DNA of 64,000 bases, taken from assembly GCA_029834535.1 (NCBI GenBank), contig JAQMWT010000113.1, forward strand, positions 1 to 64,000, written 5' to 3'. The position numbers and the translations under genes were made by a program. Below are positions 1 through 10,009 of the stretch, piece by piece (the stretch's first letter is position 1; every line of letters begins with the position of its first letter). This DNA comes from Chrysophaeum taylorii (taxonomy: Eukaryota; Sar; Pelagophyceae; Pelagomonadales; Pelagomonadaceae). The notes beneath the pieces are model-generated. The model was not told the origin of the DNA. It ran no database searches and saw only the letters and a program-made list of their open reading frames with translations.

Positions 1-874
1 CGCGTCGCGCGACGCCGGGGGCGATCGCGGCGAAGGGCGGACCGAGGGCCGCGAACCCCCCCCCCAAAACCGCGCCGGCGCGGAGCGCGAGGCCCGCGAC
101 GCGGCGCTGGTGGTCCACGTCGAGCCGACCCAGCACGCCGCGCACGGCATCCTCGGAGGGTTGGAGGAGCGCGCGCGCGACGAGCGACCCATAGTTCTGC
201 GAAATCGCGTACACGCCCGCCGCTCGCGGCGAACTTCCCAAAAGCAAAAGCTTGTCGGCGTCGGTGAGGGCCTGCTTCAACACCGCCTGCGCCGACAGCA
301 CGAAAGCGTTCCGGGCGCGCTCCCACTTGGGCGGCTGCCGCGGCAGTAGCGCCCGCCAATCCGGCCACCCGCACAGCCGCCCGAGCCCGAGACCCGTCGA
401 GTACGCGATCTGCGCCCACCCGCACGCCTCGAGGGACGCCGGGAGCCCCGCGAGCGTCACACCGCTGCACAGCGTCCCGCAGGACTCGGCCAACACGCGC
501 GGCCCCGCGACCGCGCGCGCGACCGACAGCGCGTGCGCCGGCTCGCTCAAAGCCTCCAGACCGGCGGCGACGCAGTACAGCCGCACCACGGGTCCCCCAA
601 AGTATCCGAGCAAACACGCGACGCCCACGCCCCCGACGGCTGGAACCCACGCGAGACCCACGTCTTCGGGGCTTCTGATCACGGCAATCCGAAACCCCTC
701 GCGAAGGACCAGCACTCCCGACAGCACCAGCTCCAGCCGCGTCCGCGCGACCCCGACCACCTCGTACGGCAGCTTCAGGGTCACCTGATTCAGGACCACG
801 CTCACCACCTTCTGCGCGACGGCGCCCAGCGCGACCAATCGAACGCCACCGAAGCCGCGGCGCACGACCTCCAT
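1..874 (-). CDS. RFT1: RFT1 family protein, N-terminal part (cut by window start)
   Basis: Starts at the ATG complementary to 872-874 and reads without a stop to the window edge (about 291 residues). RFT1 is a multi-spanning ER membrane protein needed for N-glycosylation, in the step where the Man5GlcNAc2-dolichol intermediate becomes available in the lumen. The match rests on remembered family sequence: an early block EVVGVARTRLELVL followed by LREGFR (human EIVGVVNVRLTLLY...LAREAFR), and a later block VLKQALTDADK...GVYAISQNYGSLVARALLQP (human FLKQILTEGER...[20 protein letters not shown]). Hydrophobic stretches agree with a membrane protein. It is divergent from the oxygenase-like gene at 1539, with 664 bp between them. 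No intron is needed in the visible part. The C-terminal half lies outside the window. Confidence 0.85.
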   Translation of the reverse strand, partial: MEVVRRGFGGVRLVALGAVAQKVVSVVLNQVTLKLPYEVVGVARTRLELVLSGVLVLREGFRIAVIRSPEDVGLAWVPAVGGVGVACLLGYFGGPVVRLYCVAAGLEALSEPAHALSVARAVAGPRVLAESCGTLCSGVTLAGLPASLEACGWAQIAYSTGLGLGRLCGWPDWRALLPRQPPKWERARNAFVLSAQAVLKQALTDADKLLLLGSSPRAAGVYAISQNYGSLVARALLQPSEDAVRGVLGRLDVDHQRRVAGLALRAGAVLGGGFAALGPPFAAIAPGVARR

Positions 875-1538
875 CCTTCTCAACGGAAGAATAATAATAT
901 AGTCTTTATTCGGGCTCGAAAGAAGTCCGCCCAGGATGGTCAGGTCAGGTCAGGTCAGGTCGTCGTCTGCCCTCTCCCCCGACTCAAGTGACACAATGCC
1001 ATTGCGAGGCGCCCTCCGGTCGGCTCTTCTACGCCGCCTCAAAGCGCACGCCTGGTTATTTTTTGCTCCGCCGAGCTGGGTAAATAAAATAAATAAAATA
1101 AATAAATTAATAAAATAAATAAAATAAAATAAAATAAATCGCAGAGTAGTAGTAGAGGGCAGCTTCCTCCTATGGCCGGCCGCGAGCCCTCTTCGCGCGT
1201 CACAACAACGACAGCCTTGGGCAACGCTGCCTGCGTCACGACGCCCATTTATCCGACGAGCATCCTGGCACGGCTTCAAAAAACAACAACTTCCAAAGCC
1301 CACAGTTTTTGCGACGGACGTCGTCGCCTCCGTAAAACAATAAGTCTGAGCATACAACACTCTAGCTCTTCCCCCAATCGAAAACAAAAGAGCCCCGACA
1401 CGACGACACGGGCGGCTGATGTTGTTCCCGAAATTTCAATGAAGGCAAAAAATTTGAGGTGTGTGAGTCAGGCTGTGGCAAGGGGTTGACTTTTTTTGCA
1501 AAAAAGTGGTGTGCCTACACACACACACACACACACAC
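875..1538. promoter_or_regulatory. divergent intergenic region with simple repeats
   Basis: This gap between two divergent starts must hold both promoters. It contains a GGTCA tandem repeat (938-961), an AT-rich (TAAA)n-like tract (about 1078-1138) and a CA dinucleotide run (about 1516-1539) that runs directly into the start codon of the plus-strand gene. No clear TATA box or other defined promoter element was recognised. Short open frames here look like chance. Confidence 0.4.
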
Positions 1539-2975
1539 ATGTGGGTGGTGTGGTGGTTGGTGGCGTCGGCCAAGGCACAGGTGTTAGTGGTGGACTCGTT
1601 CGTCGGCGAAGCGGCGCGTGGGTCGCTTCTTGCACAGATGTCGACGAGCTCCGAGGAGTGTGTCGTCGACGGCGAGCTCGCGGGGGCGATTCGGGGGTAT
1701 TTGGGTGGAGCGACTGAGACGAGTAGCACCGAGGTGGTGCCGTGCCGGAGGGCCTTTGGGTCGGTGGCCGCGCACATCGACCACTTCACCTCGGGCGAGG
1801 AGGCGGAGATTTCTGTGGTGGCGTACCTAACGGACGCGCCCGATTCGTCGCTCGTCCTCGCGGACCGCGAGACGTCGGAGGAGTTTGAGGTGGAGATTCG
1901 CGCGGGGCGGCTGGTGAGCTGGGAAAACCACCGGTTCGTGCACGGCGTCAAGGGCTCGGGCGAGCGCGCGATGCTGGGTCCGGTGGCGATGTCTCCCAAA
2001 ACGCGCGCGCTCTTGAAGGTTGGCGTCCCGTCGCCCCTCCCGACCCCGGTGCCCACGAGTCTCCCTTCTGCCAGCCCTCCCAATCCCACATCCTCGCCGT
2101 CCTTGTTGCCGACACCAATGCCGACGTCGCTTCCCGTAATCGAGCCGACAGCGACGCCGTCGGAAGTGCCGATTGCAGCGCCGACGGAAGTGCCGATTGC
2201 AGCGCCGACGGAAGTGCCGATTGCAGCGCCGAGTCTGGTGCCGAGTTTGTTGCCAATCGCGGCGCCAACGTTGATTCCTACGAACTCCCCGGTCAAGACA
2301 ACGTTCCAACAGATCCGGCTCTTGGCGAGCTTCTCGTACCGATCGAGTCTGCTCGAGCAGCGGCCGAGCGCCATTCTATTTTTTAGCTCCTTCCAACGTC
2401 AGCCAGCGGTCTACGCCCTCGTTCTCTTCAGAATCTTCGTCAGGAACGGCATCCTGCGCAACACGAACCTCTTGTCTGCCATCACGACCATTACGCTCTC
2501 CAATAATCAATTCAGCGTGCGCCGGCGCTTCTTGTACACCGCCCGTCGCAGGCTCGACGAGACGCCCTTCGACGAGGGCGCACTGCAACGCTGGCTCGAA
2601 GAAGACGGAACCAGCTTCAACGTGACCAACACGACCAACTACACCGTCGACTGCTCGGTGTCTCTCACCACGGAAACTAACGAAACTACGACTGCCACCG
2701 GCGAGAACGCGACCACTGTCCTCGAGGCCTCGACGTACCCCCAGGAAATCGAGGCGAACGGTAACGGCACGCTGCACACCGATTTCGTTGGTAACGCCAC
2801 CTTCACCGACTACAATGTCTCGGTCGCTTCTGACGACGTCACGGACGCTCCGACGCCCGCAGATGTCTGTACTTCGGACGACGACTGCGATTACGGCGAA
2901 ATCTGCAGCTTCTATCGCCGCCGGCTCCTCTTCGGCTCTTATTTTCCAGTACAAGGCACCTGCGTCCCGGAGTGA
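1539..2975 (+). CDS. secreted 2OG-Fe(II) oxygenase-like protein with Pro/Thr-rich repeats and Cys-rich tail
   Basis: The ATG at 1539 is preferred over an upstream in-frame start at 1506 because it begins a good signal peptide (MWVVWWLVASAKAQ); about 478 residues. Residues about 15-150 resemble a 2-oxoglutarate/Fe(II) dioxygenase: an H-x-D pair (HIDHF, near residue 79), a middle strand VVAYLT, then GRLVSWEN...FVHGV with a distal His near residue 133 and a following Arg (GERAML). Such enzymes hydroxylate protein or small-molecule substrates; the substrate here is unknown. Next comes a Pro/Thr/Ser linker with three copies of an 8-residue unit containing APTEVP, then an N-glycosylation-rich segment and a Cys-rich tail (CTSDDDCDYGEIC...GTCVP). 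The linker style is common in secreted stramenopile proteins. An unrecognised intron around 2300-2500 is possible, since that part reads less naturally. Confidence 0.6.
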   Translation: MWVVWWLVASAKAQVLVVDSFVGEAARGSLLAQMSTSSEECVVDGELAGAIRGYLGGATETSSTEVVPCRRAFGSVAAHIDHFTSGEEAEISVVAYLTDAPDSSLVLADRETSEEFEVEIRAGRLVSWENHRFVHGVKGSGERAMLGPVAMSPKTRALLKVGVPSPLPTPVPTSLPSASPPNPTSSPSLLPTPMPTSLPVIEPTATPSEVPIAAPTEVPIAAPTEVPIAAPSLVPSLLPIAAPTLIPTNSPVKTTFQQIRLLASFSYRSSLLEQRPSAILFFSSFQRQPAVYALVLFRIFVRNGILRNTNLLSAITTITLSNNQFSVRRRFLYTARRRLDETPFDEGALQRWLEEDGTSFNVTNTTNYTVDCSVSLTTETNETTTATGENATTVLEASTYPQEIEANGNGTLHTDFVGNATFTDYNVSVASDDVTDAPTPADVCTSDDDCDYGEICSFYRRRLLFGSYFPVQGTCVPE

Positions 2976-3623
2976 GCAAGAAGAAGAAATCTGTCGTGGG
3001 CGCACGTCGCGAGCTTCCTCGTCGCAAGAAGACGGACTTCTCAAACCAAGCTTCTTTTCAAAAGGAAGGAAGGAAGGAAGGAAAGAGCCCGCTCTCGTGG
3101 AGCCATCGACAAGAGCGTTCAGATGTTGTTGTCTTTATATAGCAGAGCGTGAGCCTCCGGCGCGTTCTCTTCTTCTTCCAAAGAGGAGGAGAAGCAGCAG
3201 CCGCCTCTGGACCACCATCACCACAACCACCACCACCACAATATTCCCCATTTTATTTCTGCCGACTACTGCCCGACACGTGTGTGTGCGTTGTACGCGT
3301 ACGCACCCATCTAAATAAAAGTATATCCTCTCATCGAGTAGTCTATCCACGGCATCTAGAAACGACGAAACTCCCGACGACGACGCAAAGACAAACCTCA
3401 GGCGGGGCAGTACGTAGGGGTCTCGCGAGTCGAGTCGAGTCGAGTATCACTCGTCGTCGACGCGTCGTGGATCGGGAGAAAAAGAAGAAAAGGAATTGGA
3501 AGAAGAAGAAGAAGAAGAAGAAGAAGAAGAAGAAGAAGAAGAAGAAGAAGGGGGGGAAGGTAGTCAAGAAGAAGAAGAAGCAGCAGCAGCAGCAGCAGCA
3601 GGGGGTGAATTCGAAAAAGAAGA
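2976..3623. repeat. intergenic simple-sequence cluster
   Basis: This stretch between two convergent genes is dominated by short tandem repeats: (GGAA)n near 3063-3084, CCA-rich DNA near 3210-3240, GTCGA repeats near 3425-3444, a long (GAA)n tract about 3499-3551 and (CAG)n about 3580-3601. Long frames made of poly-Lys, poly-Glu or poly-Gln here are products of the repeats, not genes. Confidence 0.7.
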
Positions 3624-5240
3624 TCAAGAGGGGGGTGACGGGAGGGTCCCAACCCCAGGGGTTGCACTCGCGGGGGCTGAAGCGGCGGCGGCGTTACCGC
3701 CGGCGAGGGGGGGGTGCGTCGCGGAGACGTGGTGTGTGAAGTCGATGGGGGGCGGCCTCTGGGGTGGGTGGCCGGGGGCGGCGGTTCTGGCCCTGAGAAT
3801 CTCGAAGACGAGGTCAACGTTGGTCCGACCCATTTCCTCAAAGGCAGGAGTGCGGGTCACGGCGTCGAAGTTGGCGAGGATAAAGTTGAGGCACTTATCG
3901 CGGAGCGAGTTGGCCGTGTACTGGTCGGCCGCGTGGAAAATAGCGGCGGCATTGTCGACGCTGATGGAGGCGAGCATCTTTCCCTCGCACATGCGCTTGA
4001 GGCGGTCGATCCCGAAGCGATCGGCAGCCTGGAAGAGGTCCATCGCGACGTCGAGGGGTATGTCGACCGAGTCGGTGTAGAGATACTCGAGCAAGGCGAG
4101 GAAAATCGAGTGCTTGACGTCGTCGATCGCGATTTCCTTGGCGCGGGCCTCGACCATCTCGCCCGTGAGCAGAGCCTTAAAGTACGGGCAGCGCGTGCAA
4201 AGGACGCGGTGGGCGCGGACCGTGTACTTGCCGTCCTCCAATTTAAAGGCCACGTCCGAGAGGGTCGGGGTGTCGACGAGGGCACGGAGGTCGCTGACCA
4301 GGCTGCTCGCGGGAATGTCAGCACCCCCGAACCCGAACTTGAACTCGAGAAAATCGTTCAATCGCGATTGGCCGTCGTATCCGCCGAACACGAAGAGCGA
4401 GTCCTTGTAGACGACGGCGACGTGGCAGAACCGGTGGCCCGGGGCGTAGCCAGATGTGGTCTGAACCGGGGACCACTTGCGCGTGTCGAGGCGGAGCTCG
4501 TGGAAGTCGTTCATCGCCGAGCCCGTCGACCCCCCGAAGACGTACATGGACTGACCGTGGCAGACCGCGACGTGAGAGTCGCGAGGAATCGGCGATGGTC
4601 CGTCGGTCGCGAAGGCACTCCAGGACCGCGTGCGAAAGTCGAACACGTGGACATCGTTCAGATGCCGCGTGCCGTCGTGGCCCCCAAAAAGGTACATGCA
4701 CGCGTCTTTCGCGACGCACGTCGCTCGATACCGCGCGCGCGGTACCCTGCCCTCGTTCGCCACCGGCGCCCACGAGCACGTCACAAAATTGAACTCGTGG
4801 AAGTCGCACCGGTAGCTTCCGTCGTACCCCCCGAACACGTACATCGAGTCCTCGTGGACCACGGCAGCGTGCGAGTGTCGCGGAGACGGCGCCAGACCGG
4901 ACAACGCGCGCACCGGCGCCCACGACGACGACGCGAACGAAAATTCGTGGAAATCGTTCACCCGCGAGGTTCCGTCGAACCCCCCGAACACGAAGAACGA
5001 ACTCCCCCACACTACCGCCACGTGCCGGTCCCGCGGCGACGGCGCCGCCCCCGACGCCGGCCTCACGAGGGACCAGCACCGCTTCGCGAGGTCGAACTCC
5101 CAGCAGTCGTTCACACGGTTGCTCCCGTCGTACCCCCCAAAGCACACCATCTTGTCTCGCCAGATCGCGGCCACGTGCAAAGACCGCTGGCACGGACCCT
5201 CATCGTACGACACGCGCACCCAGCACCTACTACTGCTCAT
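3624..5240 (-). CDS. Kelch-BTB domain protein
   Basis: 538 residues from the ATG complementary to 5238-5240. Residues about 15-310 hold six kelch repeats, visible as recurring FGGYDG/FGGFDG/FGGHDG turns, each followed by a conserved V/L-N-D-x-x-E-F and a Trp (for example CFGGYDGSNRVNDCWEF), expected to form a beta-propeller. Residues about 325-430 form a BTB/POZ domain (LSDVAFKLEDGKYTVRAHRVLCTRCPYFKALL), followed by a BACK-like helical part (DNAAAIFHAADQY...LRDKCLNFI). The tail of about 50 residues is Pro/Ala-rich. Kelch-then-BTB order resembles LZTR1 and protist proteins, which usually act as substrate adaptors for cullin-3 ubiquitin ligases; the role here is inferred from that. Long plus-strand frames over this interval are shadows. 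Confidence 0.92.
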   Translation of the reverse strand: MSSSRCWVRVSYDEGPCQRSLHVAAIWRDKMVCFGGYDGSNRVNDCWEFDLAKRCWSLVRPASGAAPSPRDRHVAVVWGSSFFVFGGFDGTSRVNDFHEFSFASSSWAPVRALSGLAPSPRHSHAAVVHEDSMYVFGGYDGSYRCDFHEFNFVTCSWAPVANEGRVPRARYRATCVAKDACMYLFGGHDGTRHLNDVHVFDFRTRSWSAFATDGPSPIPRDSHVAVCHGQSMYVFGGSTGSAMNDFHELRLDTRKWSPVQTTSGYAPGHRFCHVAVVYKDSLFVFGGYDGQSRLNDFLEFKFGFGGADIPASSLVSDLRALVDTPTLSDVAFKLEDGKYTVRAHRVLCTRCPYFKALLTGEMVEARAKEIAIDDVKHSIFLALLEYLYTDSVDIPLDVAMDLFQAADRFGIDRLKRMCEGKMLASISVDNAAAIFHAADQYTANSLRDKCLNFILANFDAVTRTPAFEEMGRTNVDLVFEILRARTAAPGHPPQRPPPIDFTHHVSATHPPLAGGNAAAASAPASATPGVGTLPSPPS

Positions 5241-6925
5241 ACCGCGAACAGGGGTTTTGTATTGTATTCGTCTTCCTCCTTCGCAAACTTAATTTAATTT
5301 AATTAATTAATTAACACGTCGTGTACTAACAAGTGTTGATCAGTAACTATACAGTAACTAACTAACTAACTAACTAATATAGGCCAGGGGTAGGCTAATC
5401 CCGCGGAGGATCAGGGACGAGGGGCGCTAAAAGGAGCGTGGGGCGAAAAATGTGACGCCCACGCGACGCGGGGACCGCATTTTGGCTGACAGCCGTATCG
5501 TCGTCGTCGTTAATAACTTTTCCTTCTACGTCCCCTTCCCAGAACGCGCCCCGCTGCGAACGTTCCAACCGGCCCGAGGGGGGAAAGTGTTGTTAAGCGT
5601 AGCCTTCCATGGGTTTCTTGAAAGCCGGCTTCTAAGAGAGGGGGGTACGAACGGGAGCACGGGCGTTCAGGGGTTTGGGGAATTAATTATGCGGAGACAG
5701 GAGGGACGCCTGGAAGGCGGAGATAACGCGGTGCCTAATCGGAGTCATCGCCGAGCTGCGGGGAAGGCGAAGGGAGGACGGGCCCCGCCCGCAGGTCATA
5801 CCCATGCTGCCGCCGGACGTATGTGCGATGATCTGTGACGTCCCACTGGGCGGGTAAAGGGTTTATCAGTACAATGTTTGTAGCAACTCCCAGGCTCAGA
5901 AAGCCGGAATGGATGATCATCGCTCAGAGGGAGAGAAAGAAGAAAAAATAAGCAAGCTAAAGAAGAAGACGGGAAAAGAAGGCAGGGAGAGACAGAAACG
6001 TAGAGAAAAGCTGGGGGAGAACAACGAAACGAGCTCATAGCGCGGTGTAGAACGAAGGGGGCGGTAGAAGCCATACGACTTGGTGTGGAAGGAGAGAAGG
6101 AAATTGGGACTTGGTTCGGTGGCAGGGCCGCACAACGGGTTATTATAATTATTACAATGGTTTGAAACTCCGAGACCCAAAGAGCCAGAATGGATGTTGG
6201 CGCAGGGATTATCGTAATCAAGCGGGGGGCATTCACTGCGAGCCCGCCCGCGGCATGCTCGTTGACCAGGAATCCACCAAAGTCCGTTTTGCTCGAGTAT
6301 TGATAATTTGCACACCATGATCGCATCTATTAAAGCGAAATATATGCCTGAAAGTACGGCAGCACGTTGACGAGATTGCCGCGAAAGTCTGCCCTGCTCG
6401 GACGCGACTCGCGAGGACGCCAATACAATATCCCAGCGTATCGCGCGACGAGAGGATCTTTCTTTGGGTTGACGTCCTATAGGTCTGGATGATCAGCTTG
6501 GCGCGCGCGATCGGGGCGATGCACGCCTCGGCAATCGCCCCATTCATTGATGCCGCCTGCGAGGAAATAAATACATCACAAAATTAGGCTTCTCCATTGG
6601 TCTGTTGGTCCTACCTGTGTCTAGGTCCTAGAACAAGGAGGACATCCTTCTCGCACTCTGAGGCGTTCATCGATTTTGAACGTGCCACGGAAGCTCTAGA
6701 CGCCCGGCACATCCCTGAGGCCAAAAGCGCACGCGAGCGCCTAGCGCCGCGGTACAGTCTCGCGGATTTCGGCACCGCGACTCGCCACTCTGTCGTCGAC
6801 GTCAAAAGAAGTAGAGACCACCTCAAATTTTAAAATTTGAGGTAGCACTCCAGAAAAGCTCAATATGACGTCATAGACTCCAGTTGTGAATCGTTGAACG
6901 GCCCCAGAGGAACGACGATAGGGAC
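5241..6925. other. long intergenic region with degenerate repeats, no gene seen
   Basis: Holds an AATT-rich tract (about 5289-5313) and (CTAA)n (about 5354-5380). A sequence of about 45 bp near 5868-5915 (ACAATGTTTGTAGCAACTCC...) reappears diverged near 6155-6195. The stretch about 5712-5772 is a decayed piece of the short interspersed element seen whole near 33745-33896 (shared words GGCGGAGATAA and GTCATCGCCGAG). Open frames here have no recognisable protein character. Confidence 0.5.
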
Positions 6926-7477
6926 ATGCGGCCAAGGCATGCTTCTGACACTCCCGACCTTAGCCCGCAGGAGCCATCCGAGCCGCGTCGAAAGTCGGCG
7001 GGCGCGGCGTTCTCGACAGAGCACGCGTTGCGAGTGGGCATTTCCCACACCGTCGAATCTCCGAAGCGCGGAAGTTTCCGATTGGAAGAGTTCAAGGACG
7101 ACACCCTGGATCTGGAACGAAGCGAAGAGCGAACGCAGCGCAAGAAACACTACCTCCAGCAGCTCGAGGCGCTCGAGGAGGCGGGTGCAACGCTGCGCGA
7201 AGCGTGGTCTGATCTCATCCGATCGAGCAATCACCAACTACTCCAACTCCGTCGCGAGCTCGACGTCCGCCGCTTAGAGCGCGATGACAAGAGGCGAACA
7301 CTCAAGGAAACTCGGGAACGCTGCGCGGCCGAACGGGCCGCCCTTATCAACGCCCTCACCACGACGAAGCTCACCATCGCCGAGCTTTCCCTCGAGATAG
7401 ACGACATCAACCTCAAGTTGAGACAACCCGCGCCCCCACCACAAGTAGAGGCCAGCGCCACCCCTGAAGTAGCGTAG
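6926..7477 (+). CDS. hypothetical coiled-coil protein (183 residues)
   Basis: From ATG 6926 to a TAG ending at 7477. The first 60 residues are Pro/Ser/Arg-rich and probably disordered. Residues about 60-165 are a continuous charged helix with heptad-like Leu spacing (LQQLEALEEAGATLREAW, LLQLRRELDVRRLERD, LTTTKLTIAELSLEIDDINLKL), so a coiled coil is the safest description. No signal peptide, membrane segment or enzymatic motif is visible. Its nearest neighbour at 8251 is also a small coiled-coil protein on the same strand; the two do not look like close copies. Coding is supported by length and by amphipathic composition only. Confidence 0.55.
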   Translation: MRPRHASDTPDLSPQEPSEPRRKSAGAAFSTEHALRVGISHTVESPKRGSFRLEEFKDDTLDLERSEERTQRKKHYLQQLEALEEAGATLREAWSDLIRSSNHQLLQLRRELDVRRLERDDKRRTLKETRERCAAERAALINALTTTKLTIAELSLEIDDINLKLRQPAPPPQVEASATPEVA

Positions 7478-8250
7478 CTATCCTTCGTCCCAAAATGAAG
7501 CCACGTGTTATCGTTATCGACTGCGCAGACTTATCGACAATCGTCTCAGCATCTAGCCACCCGAGGTGTACACTTGGCTGATTGGGCCGGTATAAATGAA
7601 ATGCATAAATCTTTTCAAGGGCGGCGGAAACTGCAGGGATCTCGGCATCTTCGTAGACCGCTGTTGTAATGGCATCAATTTATAGTGTCCTTCGATCACT
7701 CGATCTTGGGACTGGTCTTGCCCATCCTCCGAATTGCCACGCGTGCTCGCGCGCATCCTGACTCCGAAAAAAAAACTTGACCTCTGCTGCCACACGGGCC
7801 GAGTAGTGACACCGACGTCTGTCGCCGTCCTGGATCTGCAGGGAAAGGGGCCCTTGATTGCCATTTCATCCAGTCATCATCATGAGGGCCCTCCGCTTTT
7901 ATTAAACGCGACAAAAAAAAATACACCGACCCCCCTGCTACTACCCGTCGATTATCGCGCCAACAATATTGACAAGAAGAGGGGTCGAGCGCCAACAGAG
8001 GGGCAGTCTGTTCATGCGCCTTCAAGAACAACCTAGGACAACTTCTGCCTGCGAGACCCACACAAAGTATACCACCCGGTCCGCGCATGGCCTGGCGGTT
8101 GTCGATTGGAGTGTGGCCGCGGCGGGGTTGTGGCAATACTACGTTGGCAGCACGAGACGACGGCGGTAACGGCTGTCAGGGATTTTTGTATCCAGCAGGA
8201 TCCTCATCCAACGGACAATTTATTGCTTTAACGGTCAAAACCGTTTCGTC
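7478..8250. other. intergenic region, no gene seen
   Basis: No convincing frame, repeat or RNA gene was recognised between the two coiled-coil genes. A 146-codon minus-strand frame at 7696-8136 has no recognisable domain and an irregular composition. Confidence 0.4.
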
Positions 8251-8610
8251 ATGGCGTTGGAAGCCGTGCAGGGTCTTGCCGCTAACAACGCTGCGCTCGC
8301 CGCGCGCGAGAGTGCATGGGAAGCGCGGTGCGCTGGCCTTGAGAAGCGGCTCGCGGCCGTTGGCGACGAGCTCCGGCGTTCTCTCGATTCCGTCGAGCGC
8401 GAGCGAACGGCGCGTCGTTCCGTTGAACGGCAAATAGCGACGCTGCGCGCGGACGTCGCGTTGCTCACAGAGCGACACCATGACCTCCGAGCCGAGAACG
8501 AGGCGCTGAGCGCGCGGGTCAAGGAAGTCGAGAAAGAACTCGAGCGCGAACGAGACGACAGAGCGCTCGCGGCACGTCGCCGTATTGACCTTCTTAAGAC
8601 GCTCGCGTAG
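8251..8610 (+). CDS. small coiled-coil protein (119 residues)
   Basis: ATG at 8251, TAG ending at 8610. Almost the whole protein is one long amphipathic helix with Leu/Ala/Val at heptad positions (AALAARESAWEARCAGLEKRL, LRADVALLTERHHDLRAENEAL, VKEVEKELERERDD), typical of a parallel coiled coil, perhaps a cytoskeletal or scaffold peptide or one exon of a larger protein. It has no signal peptide. Function unknown. It could also be a remnant of a longer coiled-coil gene. Confidence 0.5.
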   Translation: MALEAVQGLAANNAALAARESAWEARCAGLEKRLAAVGDELRRSLDSVERERTARRSVERQIATLRADVALLTERHHDLRAENEALSARVKEVEKELERERDDRALAARRRIDLLKTLA

Positions 8611-9690
8611 TCGTCTCAGGAAAGAGCACGGGTTTGCCACTGATCGCATCGCCCGAAAAAGACGGCACGGATGTTGACCGCTAGAGCCTTATTAGTTCGA
8701 AGGTCTCCGTACATCTCTACGCAACCTTCTCGATTGTCAGAGATAGCTGGCGCACGGTCGCCGTTTCAGCAGCCGGAGATAAGATCGATGAGAGGCTCCA
8801 CTATGTACGCGAGCAGCTCTGTATCCCACAGTCTACGTACTAAACGCGTTCTACCAACGCTGCAGCGCTAGGAGGTACCGTCCACCACACCCACAAGGCG
8901 CGGAATGCGGTCGTTCGCCGTCGCGGTGGTCACCCACAACCTGGTGGCCTGCCTGAGATTACTCACTCCACCAGCCTCAGGGTATTGCGTCGCCCGGCGC
9001 GTCTCAAAGTGCACGCATAAGCCAGACGCGGTACCTGGTGTGCCCTTGTCGAACCGCGTGCTGGCTGGCTGGCTGGCTGGCTGGCGTGCAGTACTCGTAG
9101 GAAACACTGTCAGCCCGGGCGGTGTTGGCTCTTCTGCCAATACTGTCAATGCAGAACTCGTGCTGTGAGTCGTGGTCCTACAAGGCAAGAACGCCCAGCC
9201 TCGCACTACAAACTAGTCGTAAGATTTCTTATCACTCAGGTTCGCCGTACGGCTACATCCTTGAGAAGCCGTGGTACTCGGGATTAATTGATCAGCGACG
9301 TCAAGAGGGCGGTGTTGTCTTGGTGGTCGTGTGTTCTGGTACTCCTCTGGGCGACCACTACAATGTTTGCAGCAGCCCTGGCGCTCGTTGGTAGCAATTT
9401 TATCCTCGGCGGCGACAAAGAACGACAACATTCACATCATCTGCAACCTGTTCCAGTGATCTCGGTTCCTCTCGCCGCCGATTCACCCCGGGCGCTCGAA
9501 TCTCGAACTTTATTATGATATGAGCTGGCCCGTCGCGCATACCACTTTTTTTTCCTGCCGCGAGCATCATCGCACCGCTTCTTGCTGCCAAACGAATCAC
9601 CAGCAACCACCAAACGGTGTTGCCCTTACCCTGATCGCCGACCGCAAGGTTGCGATGGAGGACGGTGCCTCATGAATCCTGAGCCTTGCG
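8611..9690. other. intergenic region, no gene seen
   Basis: Contains a (CTGG)n run near 9059-9083. No supported gene was found. Confidence 0.4.
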
Positions 9691-9699
9691 AGGGCATCC

Positions 9700-9990
9700 G
9701 CCCTCCCGGCGTAGGTTGGCACCTGTTCGCCTCCCGGGCGGGCCGGTTGGCAGCCGGAACGTTCGCAGCGGGACGGGGTATGGCCGGGGGGCGCAGACGG
9801 AAGGTTATCGACGAGTTGGTTGTCAGTCACATCGCGGTCTCCTCGTCGCATGCCGACAAGCCTGATGATCACTCTCCGCCGACCCACCTTTCGGCGCCCC
9901 TCGTCTACAGAGACAGACCCGTGATTCTGGACTGGTTCCTGTCGGTCCGGCCTGGCTCCCACGCTCGGGCGCTCGTGCCTACGACTTACC
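9700..9990 (+). repeat. dispersed repeat of about 290 bp, copy 1
   Basis: The sequence from the GGGCGGGCCGG block to the GGCCTGGCTCCCA block recurs inverted at about 24178-24425 and, more diverged, at about 34030-34330. The open frame across it (GRLAAGTF...RPGSHAR) is shared by copies 1 and 2 only because the DNA is shared. The other two copies start in a common CTAGCTAACTTCAGACCTC edge. No terminal inverted repeats or polymerase III boxes were recognised, so the class is unknown. Confidence 0.6.
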
Positions 9991-10009
9991 TCTCGTGATG
10001 TTCGCTTCG

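Noticed and set aside
3149-3739. open frame with poly-Lys and poly-Gln
   Set aside because: Generated by GAA and CAG tandem repeats.
3714-5297. 527-codon plus-strand open frame
   Set aside because: It is the antisense shadow of the Kelch-BTB gene, Arg/Glu/Val-rich with no domain.
7696-8136. 146-codon minus-strand frame
   Set aside because: No domain, mixed composition, no support beyond length.
9582-9998. 138-codon open frame shared with 24.2 kb
   Set aside because: Similarity follows the dispersed repeat at DNA level; no protein family or start context supports a gene.
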